Of a stretch of 64,000 bases of DNA, positions 46,868-56,300 are shown piece by piece (within the stretch, counting starts at the first letter, position 1; every line of letters starts with the position of its first letter). Under the pieces are notes generated by a model, which saw only the letters and a list, made by a program, of their open reading frames with translations, did not search any database and was not told the DNA's origin. The position numbers were made by a program, and so were the translations under genes. Source of the DNA: Bacteroidaceae bacterium (GTDB lineage: Bacteria; Bacteroidota; Bacteroidia; Bacteroidales; Bacteroidaceae); NCBI GenBank assembly GCA_017429525.1, contig JAFROT010000031.1, positions 1 to 64,000 on the forward strand, in the 5' to 3' direction.

Positions 46868-48100
46868 CTATCCAAAGAACATGTGTGCCACGATGATGGC
46901 TGCCACCACTGAGGCTAAGTCTGCGATGAGGCCGCAGGGAAGGGCATAGCGCGTATTGCGGATGCCTACGCTTCCGAAATAGACGGCGAGGATGTAGAAA
47001 GTCGTGTCCGTAGAGCCCTGGAAGATACAACTGAGCCGGCCTGCAAAGCTGTCAGGGCCATAAGTCTGCATACATTCCAGCATCAGACCGCGTGCACCGC
47101 TACCGCTCAGCGGCTTCATCAGCGCCGTGGGCAAGGCACCCGTAATGTCGGCATTGCCACCGCAGGCCTCAACGACCCAACCAATGCCACCGAGCAGCCA
47201 ATCCATAGCCCCAGATGCGCGAAAAACGCCGATTCCAACGAGAATAGCAATCAGATAGGGGATGATGCCCACGGCCGTAGAGAAGCCGCCCTTGGCACCT
47301 TCGATGAAGGCGTCGTAGACATTAATCCGCTTGCGTATGCCTGCAAAGATGAACGCGATGATGATGCCGAGCAGGATGACATTGGCCACATTATCTGAGA
47401 ACACGCCCATCGCCTCACGCGAGAGCACTTGCGCAACCCAAGCCATGCCAGCCACGATGAGCGAGAAGAGCGCCAACGTGATCAGCACAGGACGGTTCCA
47501 GAGGCTGATGCGCTGAATGGCTCCTGTCACCGCAACGCCGACAACCATAGAGATTAACGTAGCCAACAGGATAGGCACGAAGACATCCGTAGGGGCTGCC
47601 GCGCCCAATTGCGCACGGTAGGCCAAGATGCTCACTGGCACAATGGTAAGGCCGGCTGTGTTCATCACCAGGAACATGATCATCGAGTTGGAAGCTGTGT
47701 CCTTCTTCGGGTTCAGCTCCTGCAGACCCTCCATAGCTTTCAAGCCCATAGGAGTGGCCGCATTATCAAGCCCTAACATATTGGCTGAGAGATTCATGAA
47801 GATATTTCCCATAACGGGATGGCCTTCGGGAATCTCAGGGAACAACCGACGGAACAGCGGTGACAGCCACTTGGCCAGACGCTCTACCATGCCGCCTTGC
47901 TCGCCAATCTTCATAATGCCCATCCACAACGACAGCACGGCAGTCAGGCCCAACGAGATCTCAAAGCCGTTTTTGGCCGATTCCATCGTGGCATTCATGA
48001 TGGCGGGAAACACTTCGACGTCGCCAAAGAACACAAGTTTCACTAACGCCACAGCAGCAGCGATGATAAAGAATGCAATCCAAATATAGTTGAGAGCCAT
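46868..48100 (-). CDS. SpmA/SpmB-like fused nucleoside-recognition membrane protein
   Basis: This 410-residue polytopic protein has two nucleoside-recognition (Gate) domains. The SpmA-like half (about 1-200) includes GIMKIGEQGGMVERLAKWLSP and SANMLGLDNAATPMGLKAM. The SpmB-like half (about 210-410) includes FIEGAKGGFSTAVGIIPYL and CIFQGSTDTTFYILAVYFG. Fused forms are common in non-spore-forming Bacteroidota. Relatives include transport proteins, but no substrate is known. It starts 36 nt after the stop of the 1672-residue gene and could be co-transcribed with it. Confidence 0.85.
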   Translation of the reverse strand: MALNYIWIAFFIIAAAVALVKLVFFGDVEVFPAIMNATMESAKNGFEISLGLTAVLSLWMGIMKIGEQGGMVERLAKWLSPLFRRLFPEIPEGHPVMGNIFMNLSANMLGLDNAATPMGLKAMEGLQELNPKKDTASNSMIMFLVMNTAGLTIVPVSILAYRAQLGAAAPTDVFVPILLATLISMVVGVAVTGAIQRISLWNRPVLITLALFSLIVAGMAWVAQVLSREAMGVFSDNVANVILLGIIIAFIFAGIRKRINVYDAFIEGAKGGFSTAVGIIPYLIAILVGIGVFRASGAMDWLLGGIGWVVEACGGNADITGALPTALMKPLSGSGARGLMLECMQTYGPDSFAGRLSCIFQGSTDTTFYILAVYFGSVGIRNTRYALPCGLIADLASVVAAIIVAHMFFG

Positions 48101-48136
48101 TTTGCTTAGGAATGTGTTTCTGTAGAAGTTAAAGGG

Positions 48137-51100
48137 TTAGTAACTGTATTTTACCACCTCACGTCCGGTGCTGATGATGTAGACATCACGTTGTTTCAAC
48201 GGTACAAACCGCTCGGGGCCATCATATTTCTTGCTGAAGACAAGCATGCCAGCCGAGTTGAACACACGGAGATGGTCGCCTTTCTCGAGCCCTCTGACGT
48301 TAACGCCGCCCTCAACAGGCTGCAACTTGATATGTATGTCCTTGGCACGATCTTCGCGCATGGCGCGGATGGCTGTCGGATTCTCGTGCGGCAGCAGCGC
48401 GACGTGATAGGCATTTTCGCTACCAAGGTAGTTTGCGACATGTGCGCGGGCAATATCGGCATCGGTGGGAGAGTCTCCACCAGAAGCATCATCGAACAGA
48501 TGTGTGGTCAGGTACGCGTCGGTCTGCATCTTGATACCCGAGATCTGCACCGTAGCGTAAGCCTTGCGCACGCCGCCGTAGTTCTCGAAATCGGCAGCAG
48601 TAAGAGTGACTACAGCCTCATCAGCGAGAGGCACGATGACGGAGGGGTGCGGATAGAGGCCTACATTGATCTTGTTGTTTGACTTCAGACCGTAGAGCGA
48701 ATGGTCGATGACCTCGACAACATAGTAGTTAGTTTCATCCTTCACGCCATGTCGCACGAGTTTCAACTCGATGTTTTCCATGTCTACATGGTCTGCCTGC
48801 TCATGCGCCTTAGTTTGCCGCAGGAAACTCTGGGCCTTGCGTTTTGGATGGCTCTTGGCGCGGAAAGCGTTGTTGTACTCAACCGACACCGAATGGGTAA
48901 TATATCCATCGAAAGAGTCGTCGAGAGGATATTGCACGACGAAGGTACGTGTCTGCATAGGTGCGACGTAGGAATCGGGAATCTGGAATTCCAAGCCGTT
49001 GATGGTGGCTGTGACGGTGCGTATGCTGGAGGTGCCGGTGTTGCTCACCTGTACGGCTACGGGCAGGGTCGTACTACCCAGGAGCGCCAAGCTAGCATAG
49101 CCGATGTCGTAATCGAAGCTGTTGGTAAAGTAGCGCTCATTAGTCATGATGGCGGCCGCGCCCGACTCGAGGTCGGCCAGCGTATAGACCACCCTGACAT
49201 GCGAGTCGTCCAACACACCATCGAAGTCCAGCATCATCAGCTCGTCGCGCTCGGCACCGAGGGTGAGAGGTGCCGTTATGAAAGGCGACGGCTGCAGACT
49301 GATGCGTGAAGCATTCAGCAGGTTGCGTGGCTGCTCGGTGAACGCCTCAGTGCCGTTCTCGTTGTGAGCATTATTGCTCACCTCGGTCCAGAGGATGGCG
49401 AAGTCCGACTGGTTGCTTGCCGCGCGGTCACAGATAATCTTCACGCGGTTCGGTGAACTGTAGTTAGCTCCGATGTCATTGCCCATCAGTCCGTCGGCAT
49501 AGCCGTTCATCGAGAGGGTCTTTACATAGACGTCGCGTGTGGAATCGTTCTTCTCATACAGCAGCGCGATCACCGAATGCTGACCAACGCGGTTCATAAA
49601 GAAGTGCGTGGGTTTCAGCGTCTCGTTCTTTTGGAAGAGTTTCCTCTTGGCCACGTCCACCGAGGAATAGACAAAACGGCGAGTGTGGTGCACCGAATCA
49701 AGAGGATAGCTGTCCAGGTTAGTGCCCACAAGCACCGTGTCGTTGCGCATCATCAAGTCGTACTCGGAAGCCACGAGGTCTTTGTCGAGGTCGTGCAGGG
49801 CAATGGGATCTGACCAATCCTTACCGTCAAAGATGGAAAGCACCAGCTGCCCTACGAGTGCACTGCTATATACGGAATCGACATCGGTGTCGTCTGCATC
49901 GGTTTGAGCCACAATATTGCCGTGCTGCCAGATGCAGGCCGCCTTGCCATCGTCCTGGATGGTCACCACGGGTTTGGTGTCAACGTGCCCGTCGTCGGGA
50001 GCTATGGTATAACTCTTCCATGCCCCACCTTGTTTGCGCATCATGGCCATAATTTGAGTCCGTGCTGCCAGCTCGTTGGTCTTGCTGAGCGCCGATTCGG
50101 GGTCCAGTTCATCGGGATCGATACGTCGTCCAAGTTGCTCGTACACCACCACTTCATTTTCCCCTCGCTTCGAGCGCATGTGGCGTGTGGCGTTAAGGCC
50201 CTTGTCAGACACTGCCGTGGCGGTGTTTGAACTCAGGTCCATCACCATTACACGATCGTCGTTATAGTCGGTCGGATTGGCCAGGTCGTTGTACACCACG
50301 TGGTCGTTGTCTAAGAAATGCGGATTGGCATCGCTCGCCACGTCGGCCACCAGCGTCTGCCCGTAGTCGTCAGCGTTCAGCGCCGGCAACTTTCGATAGC
50401 TGTCGCCGACGGTCTTTACGTTGCTCTTGTCCGTAAGCCAATAGGGGAATTTCTCGTGGAAAGGATTGTGACCATTGTCTGGCACAAAAAGTCGGGCACC
50501 AAGATACACACCTGCGCGTCCGGCCCACTGGAAACCGAAGGTGCGAAAGCTGGCATAGGCTTCCAGGCCCAACCCCGCCATCGTATATAGCCCTACGCAC
50601 GAACGTCCGCTCTGGAAGGGCGTAGCATAACCAGCCATGATGCCTAACTTTCCGCCTCCGCGTACGCCCAGGTTAGCAGAGAATATGGGGTTGGACGGGA
50701 AACAGAGTTCCGCCCACAAGCCTGCCCGTACCTTGCCGGAGAGTGAGAAGAAGAATCCGAAGTTGTCCCACGACGACACATAGTCGGTGTTGAAGGTCTT
50801 CACGCCCAGGTCGGCCTGCACGTTAGCCTCAAACACGCCCCCGATGCCGAACATAGGAATTTTCTTGAGGAGTTCTGCCACAGGTCCGCTGCTCCAATAC
50901 TTGTCGAGCAGGCTCGGCGAAGCCAGGCACAGACCGTAGCCTATCGTTCCCGACAGCTCTTCAAGCATCAGTGCCTCGGAGGGCTTTTCCGACAAAAACA
51001 GTTTACCCAGGTCGATGCTGAACTTCAACCTGCCACTGCCGAAGGGCCCCATTCCGATATTGTTGTAATCGATACTGCATATATCATCCATCTCCTGCGC

Positions 51101-53155
51101 GAACCAATTGTCGAACTTTCGCACATCGCCTACATTATTATACTTTACATTGTCGCTCGAGAGCTTATACCAGTTGTGACCCGAATAGGGGCTGTCGTCG
51201 ATGAAATCCTGAGCCTCATGGCGCATCTCAGTGATAGCAGCCCCCTCTTCATCCGAATCCTGACGCCGGTACGTAAGCGTAGTTGTCGATGTGAGCTTCT
51301 GCTTCTTCATGTCAAACACCACCGAGTTCTTTATCTTGAAGTAAGGACCCAGGTTCAGCTTGAACGTCACCGGGAAGTTGAACGTGCACCCCTGCTCGCC
51401 GTACGCATCCACCACCTTCTCCTCGTCGGTACTATTCAACATCTCATTCTTCGTGAAGTCCTCACCGGCCTTCTTCACCGCCGAACGGTCGATACTCAGA
51501 TTGCGCAGGTAAGGGAACTTTTCGTACGTGTTGCCGTTGCTCTCCAAGCGCAGTTCACACAAGGTGTTGAGAGGAATCATACCCACCAAGTTGAACTTGG
51601 CATAGTAGTAGTCGCGCGTGAAGCCCGGGTGATTCTTCGCATAGATACTTGTAATCTCCGGGTACTTAGCCTCATATTCCTCCTTAGAGTAAACGTTCTT
51701 TCCTATCAGCCTGACATCGTATGTGTCCTCATCGTTGACACTTGAATAGGCAAGTTCAAGATAGCTAAGGCGCTGCACGGCGGCGCCGTTGGTCAGCAGC
51801 TTAGGCCACGTGTTGCCGGCATCCTCCAAATAAGTTATGGTGTCGGCCTGCACATTGGCCGAGAGGTCGTAGTCCAGTATGTCGCAGACGCTATAGTCCC
51901 TGCCGCCATGTACCTCAACCGTCTTTGTGTCGTTGAGCGAGAACAGGTGTTGGCTGCTCACGCCTATCTTGCCGTCCTCCTTCGTGTCAGTAAACAGCGT
52001 GACATTGTCAGAGCAACGCTCAAGGTCCACCACGCCCTCGCTGTCGGCTGCTCCGGCATAACGGTATACGACAGGGTAGTAGCCATTGGCAAGAATCTCG
52101 ATATAGGCGGGATTGCCGAAAGTCAAGATCTGATGCACTTTCTTCTTGCGGTCGTAGCCGAGATATTTCACCTCCTTGACGCCTGTGCTGTTGCCATATT
52201 CATCCACGGGGTCCACGTTCAGCGTGGCTCGGCTTATGACACCGCCCGTCTCATTGAACAATCCGAGATAGAGCGTGTCGTAGCGCTCATACAATCCAGA
52301 GCCAATCCAGTTGAAATTGACGAGCTCACGGTTCTCGTGCTTATCGAGGACGAACCGTGTAGAGAGCACCGTACGCTCGAAGTTGGGGTCAAGTGTCACG
52401 CCGGTGTGCAGACGTGTTTTGTCAAGGCGCAGCTTGTGTTTTCCGCTCATCAGCATCACGTCCACAAGGTTGTGGTCTTCGGGGACGTAGAAGCTTTGGA
52501 AAGCAGAATCCCGCAGGGCGAGTTGATGGCTGTCTACGTGGTATTCGCCCTTTGAGTCGGTATATCCTATGCGGTACTGAAGGCCGTAGCTCTCTTTCTC
52601 TACCTGCCGTTTCGAATCCAACTGGAATGTGTATAGGTTGCGATCGTCCCAGTCGGCAACATAGTATCTGAAAGCAATGGCGTTCTGTTCGTCGCCTGTC
52701 TTCCATACGCGGATGCTGATGGGGTTGTCCTGACGCATCACGTTGAGATAGAAATAGCGGCTCACCGTTATCGACTTGGGGCGCCCGATAGTGTCCTCCA
52801 CTTCTACTTGATAGCTGCGGGCGCCGTTAGTGCCATCGTCAATGCGGAAACAGAGCAGACAGTGGTCGCGCATGCGCCAGAACTGGCGTTGCTGGGCTCT
52901 GTATTTCACATCTTCCGACGCAAACATCTGCTTGACCTGGTCTACTTCCACTACGTTGCCTGCCAGCTCCTTGTTCTTTACCTCGCGCCAGTTGAGGCCC
53001 GATTCAATCTCCTCTATAGAGCCAAGATTCATAACGTCGGTGACGTTGTTGGCAAAATATAGTTTGAAATCCTGTGCCGGCAGCAGCGTTGCCACTGTCA
53101 GCATGATTGTTAATAGAAAAGTCTTTCTCATTATGCCTGACGTTTTGTTGCTCAT
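48137..53155 (-). CDS. Giant secreted or surface protein of unknown function (1672 residues)
   Basis: I do not recognise this family. A signal peptide follows Met1 or Met9 (MRKTFLLTIMLTVATLLPAQ). About 700-910 is Gly- and aromatic-rich (e.g. LGVRGGGKLGIMAGYATPFQ). After about 935 come propeller-like repeats (PHFLDNDHVVYNDLANP) and about 1355-1430 resembles a CARDB-type adhesion domain (VAVQVSNTGTSSIRTVTATI). The last 50 residues (VNVRGLEKGDHLRVFNSAGM ... YIISTGREVVKYSY) look like a type IX-style C-terminal sorting domain. Its start codon overlaps the stop of the 61-residue gene by one base (TAATG), so translation is coupled. Confidence 0.75.
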   Translation of the reverse strand: MSNKTSGIMRKTFLLTIMLTVATLLPAQDFKLYFANNVTDVMNLGSIEEIESGLNWREVKNKELAGNVVEVDQVKQMFASEDVKYRAQQRQFWRMRDHCLLCFRIDDGTNGARSYQVEVEDTIGRPKSITVSRYFYLNVMRQDNPISIRVWKTGDEQNAIAFRYYVADWDDRNLYTFQLDSKRQVEKESYGLQYRIGYTDSKGEYHVDSHQLALRDSAFQSFYVPEDHNLVDVMLMSGKHKLRLDKTRLHTGVTLDPNFERTVLSTRFVLDKHENRELVNFNWIGSGLYERYDTLYLGLFNETGGVISRATLNVDPVDEYGNSTGVKEVKYLGYDRKKKVHQILTFGNPAYIEILANGYYPVVYRYAGAADSEGVVDLERCSDNVTLFTDTKEDGKIGVSSQHLFSLNDTKTVEVHGGRDYSVCDILDYDLSANVQADTITYLEDAGNTWPKLLTNGAAVQRLSYLELAYSSVNDEDTYDVRLIGKNVYSKEEYEAKYPEITSIYAKNHPGFTRDYYYAKFNLVGMIPLNTLCELRLESNGNTYEKFPYLRNLSIDRSAVKKAGEDFTKNEMLNSTDEEKVVDAYGEQGCTFNFPVTFKLNLGPYFKIKNSVVFDMKKQKLTSTTTLTYRRQDSDEEGAAITEMRHEAQDFIDDSPYSGHNWYKLSSDNVKYNNVGDVRKFDNWFAQEMDDICSIDYNNIGMGPFGSGRLKFSIDLGKLFLSEKPSEALMLEELSGTIGYGLCLASPSLLDKYWSSGPVAELLKKIPMFGIGGVFEANVQADLGVKTFNTDYVSSWDNFGFFFSLSGKVRAGLWAELCFPSNPIFSANLGVRGGGKLGIMAGYATPFQSGRSCVGLYTMAGLGLEAYASFRTFGFQWAGRAGVYLGARLFVPDNGHNPFHEKFPYWLTDKSNVKTVGDSYRKLPALNADDYGQTLVADVASDANPHFLDNDHVVYNDLANPTDYNDDRVMVMDLSSNTATAVSDKGLNATRHMRSKRGENEVVVYEQLGRRIDPDELDPESALSKTNELAARTQIMAMMRKQGGAWKSYTIAPDDGHVDTKPVVTIQDDGKAACIWQHGNIVAQTDADDTDVDSVYSSALVGQLVLSIFDGKDWSDPIALHDLDKDLVASEYDLMMRNDTVLVGTNLDSYPLDSVHHTRRFVYSSVDVAKRKLFQKNETLKPTHFFMNRVGQHSVIALLYEKNDSTRDVYVKTLSMNGYADGLMGNDIGANYSSPNRVKIICDRAASNQSDFAILWTEVSNNAHNENGTEAFTEQPRNLLNASRISLQPSPFITAPLTLGAERDELMMLDFDGVLDDSHVRVVYTLADLESGAAAIMTNERYFTNSFDYDIGYASLALLGSTTLPVAVQVSNTGTSSIRTVTATINGLEFQIPDSYVAPMQTRTFVVQYPLDDSFDGYITHSVSVEYNNAFRAKSHPKRKAQSFLRQTKAHEQADHVDMENIELKLVRHGVKDETNYYVVEVIDHSLYGLKSNNKINVGLYPHPSVIVPLADEAVVTLTAADFENYGGVRKAYATVQISGIKMQTDAYLTTHLFDDASGGDSPTDADIARAHVANYLGSENAYHVALLPHENPTAIRAMREDRAKDIHIKLQPVEGGVNVRGLEKGDHLRVFNSAGMLVFSKKYDGPERFVPLKQRDVYIISTGREVVKYSY

Positions 53156-53340
53156 TAATGTGTATCGGTCTCACTCCAATCTTCATCCCAAACGCTATAT
53201 CGTCCTTGCCCTTTCGTCAACGACTCATACGTTTCATCGTTAGGGTCGAAAGGCAACTCCTCCGTTGATGATGAGAGCGGCCCCGACGGCAAAATATTCG
53301 TGCAATGAGTAGTCGGGATTATGTATTCTTTCTTGTTCAT
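53155..53340 (-). CDS. Small 61-residue protein between two large secreted proteins
   Basis: The protein begins MNKKEYIIPTTHCTNILPSG, is Ser/Thr/Pro-rich in the middle and ends with a Trp- and acid-rich tail (YSVWDEDWSETDTH). It has no signal peptide or membrane segment. The M-K-K-x-Y-x-x-P start and acidic Trp tail resemble a common but uncharacterised class of short Bacteroidales proteins; that is recollection, not a search. It lies 15 nt after the 1446-residue gene and overlaps the next start by one base. Function unknown. Confidence 0.6.
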   Translation of the reverse strand: MNKKEYIIPTTHCTNILPSGPLSSSTEELPFDPNDETYESLTKGQGRYSVWDEDWSETDTH

Positions 53341-53355
53341 GTCTCGAGGGCGTAA

Positions 53356-56300
53356 TTACTTTATTGCTACTTTCTTTCCGTTGACGATGTAGACTCCTTT
53401 GGGGAGTGAGGGCACAGAGTTGACAGAGGACACAGAGAGGCGACGTCCGTCGATAGTATAGACGGTCGGCAACTGTTGCTGTCGAGTGCCGATGACCTCG
53501 GCAATATCGGTGGTGAGGTCACGTCCTATCTTCACCATCAGCGATGTCGGACCTTCGATGATGTTGTTACGAGTCAGGTAGGCGCGATAAGGCGGTATCT
53601 CCTCGCCATTGTATTTGTAGAAGCCCACCTGGCCATTGCGGTTGCGGCCCAGGGTGAGCATGCTGCCCTCGACGGCCGTTTCTTGATTCACGGGCACGCC
53701 AAACTGATCATCTTGCCCTATGAAGCTGCCTATGAACCGGTTGTTGTACATCTCTATACTCGGCAGTGTCGTCGGGTACTTGTAGAGCAGATAGATGCCG
53801 GGCTCCTCGGCCTTGATGGCTACAGGTGTAGAGCGAGGCACCTTTCGGCCTATGCTGTTCAGTTCAACGATGTTGTTTTCCAGATCCGGCTCTGATGCTA
53901 TATATGCCGTCAGCCCTTCAGGCAGTTCTGTGTCAAAGTCGATGTAGAGCGTTGCCCACAGTGCGGAAGTGACATTGAGGGGATAGTAGATGTCCAGTCG
54001 GTCGTTGTCAGCATAGAGTCCCCAGTCATTATCACTGCTATAGTCTCCAAACAGTTTGGAGTTGAACGAGCCATCGTTCACGTAGATGTGCATCTGCGGC
54101 TCCTCGGTGTCGGCATCGTCTTCATGGATGATGGCATCAGAACTGTACCATTCTGGATCCTCGGGCTCGCTAAGCACTGCCATGTTGCCCTCTGGCAGGC
54201 AATTGTCGATATAGATATTGTTGAGAGCGGGCACGCGGAAGAATGCCTTTGAACCAATCACCGATAACGGTGCGCTCAGCGTGGCGCTCTCCTCGCCGCG
54301 TCCGGGAGGATAAGCCATCAGCATGACCTTCGTGTCATCGATGTCGTCGGTTTGATAGAGTGCGCCGTCGATACTAAGGAGTCGTGGGTTGCTGTTGTTT
54401 ACACGAATGTCTCTGATGGCAGAGTTGTAGAAGGACTCGCCGTTGGCTGTGGCGAAGGTGTATGGCAGCGTCACTTCTGTCAGACTGGCACATCCGCTGA
54501 AGGCGTTGGTCCCGATGGTGGTCAGCACATTGGGCAACTCCAACTCGCTGAGAGCGCCAAGGCCGGAGAGCATTCCTTCATTCAGCTGGGTGATGCCGGC
54601 AAAGTAGCGCATCTCCGTGAAACTCTGGGCGGCTGATGCATTTTCGTTACGGTTGAAGGTGCCGAACTTGGTGGCATCGGCCGTGAACGCTTCGCGGAGG
54701 GTGATGAGGCCGTCGCTGTTGTCGTCGAACGCAGCGAGACATGCGGCCTTGGTATTGTTGTCCTTGAACTGGATTCCGGCCTTGTCGGCCTGCACGTCGA
54801 CGGCTATGATGTGCTTAGCCCTTGTACACTGGCTCTGCTGGCTGGCCGTCTGTGCAACAAGATGTTCGGTGTTGTCAATGGTACGTCCGTTAGGTGCGCC
54901 GGCCCCGCATTCGTTGATTACGTCGATGTAGGCATTTCCGTTCCTGGCGCTCCACACCACATTTTCCGTGGGGAGGTCGAAGATCTGGGTGACACGGCCC
55001 GCGCGGTCGCCGTCGGCAAAGAAGACTGGCACGGAGAGCAGGTCGCCGTAGGTCGTGCCGACGAACTGCCGCAGCATTGGGTAGCGGTTCTCCTCAGTGT
55101 GCCACGCCTGATTGTCGGCCAAGATATTGCCGCCTGTCATTTCCTTGGTATTCTTGGATCCTGCAGAGGTGTCATAGGCGGACATCATTTGCCTGTCGAA
55201 CCAGCAGTAGGAGATATCCCAGTCGTGCGTGATGCCGTAGGTCTGGTTGTAGTCCTCGATCTTGCAGGTGCTGACGCAGCGTACAATCGTTTCGGGCGTA
55301 GCGCCTACGATGCCGGCGCCAATGTAGTTTTCCGGGTCGCCTGGCCAGCCGATGTGCACGGCTGCAAAGCAGTCGGCAATGCTTGTGCTGTCGGGATCGG
55401 CACGGCCACAGATGCCGCCGGCATAGCCATTGCTAAACACTATGCCGTTTGTCACGCATCGCGAGATGGAGCCATGCTTCAGCAGTTCGCCGCAGATGAT
55501 TCCCGCGCTGATACCCCATCCTGTGCCGGCCGACTTGACGTAGGCATCCACAACGGCCAGATCTTCGATGGTGCCGCTTACGTGGAGGAACAGCCCCCGG
55601 GCACCGCCCTCTTCCGACACCGACTTCAGTCCATAGATAGTCTTCCCGTTGCCGTGCAGAATGGCTCTCCAATCGTAATGCACCCATTCGCGGGCATCCT
55701 CGCGCGGCTGTTCGTCGTCGTTAAGCAGGTGCGTATTAATAAAAAGGTCGTTGGCAAGGATGAAATGGACGCCCTCCTTGTTGAATGTGCTACTGTAGGC
55801 CACGTAGGCAAGCTCTTCTGCCGTGTGAATGACGTAGGGCTCTTTGGCGGTACCCTTTCCGGGGAATGAGGTGAAGCGCTGGAAGCCACCGTAAGGTGTG
55901 CCGTAGGTGATGTCGAGGTGCACCTTGCGCTGCACGCCGCGGCAGTTGACGATGACCACCGCCTCGCCGGGGTCGAGCAGCTTCACCTGGTTGCCATTCA
56001 CTTTCAAGCACGTCGGCGCCGGGGTCATCAGCTGGAACGTTGCCAGCTCCTCGCCGGTAGTTTTGTTCACGAACTTATCAACGAGGAAGTCTATAGTAAC
56101 GTCGAAGGCATCGAAATAGGTTTTGTAGTCGTTTGTTACGATGAACGGTGCGCAGGCCACCTTCATGTTGGCCGTGTAGAAAGGCTCGCGGTTGTTCAGA
56201 TTATGATATATTTGGCCCATCCATGCCTCCTGATAGTAGGCATAGACGCCATCCTCGGGCTTCGGAGAGTCGAAGGTGTAAGCCAGACCATAAGAGCCGG

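Noticed and set aside
54811-55869. 352-codon plus-strand frame antisense to the 1446-residue gene
   Set aside because: The minus strand has signal peptide, GLUG repeats and leucine-rich repeats in frame; the plus frame has none.
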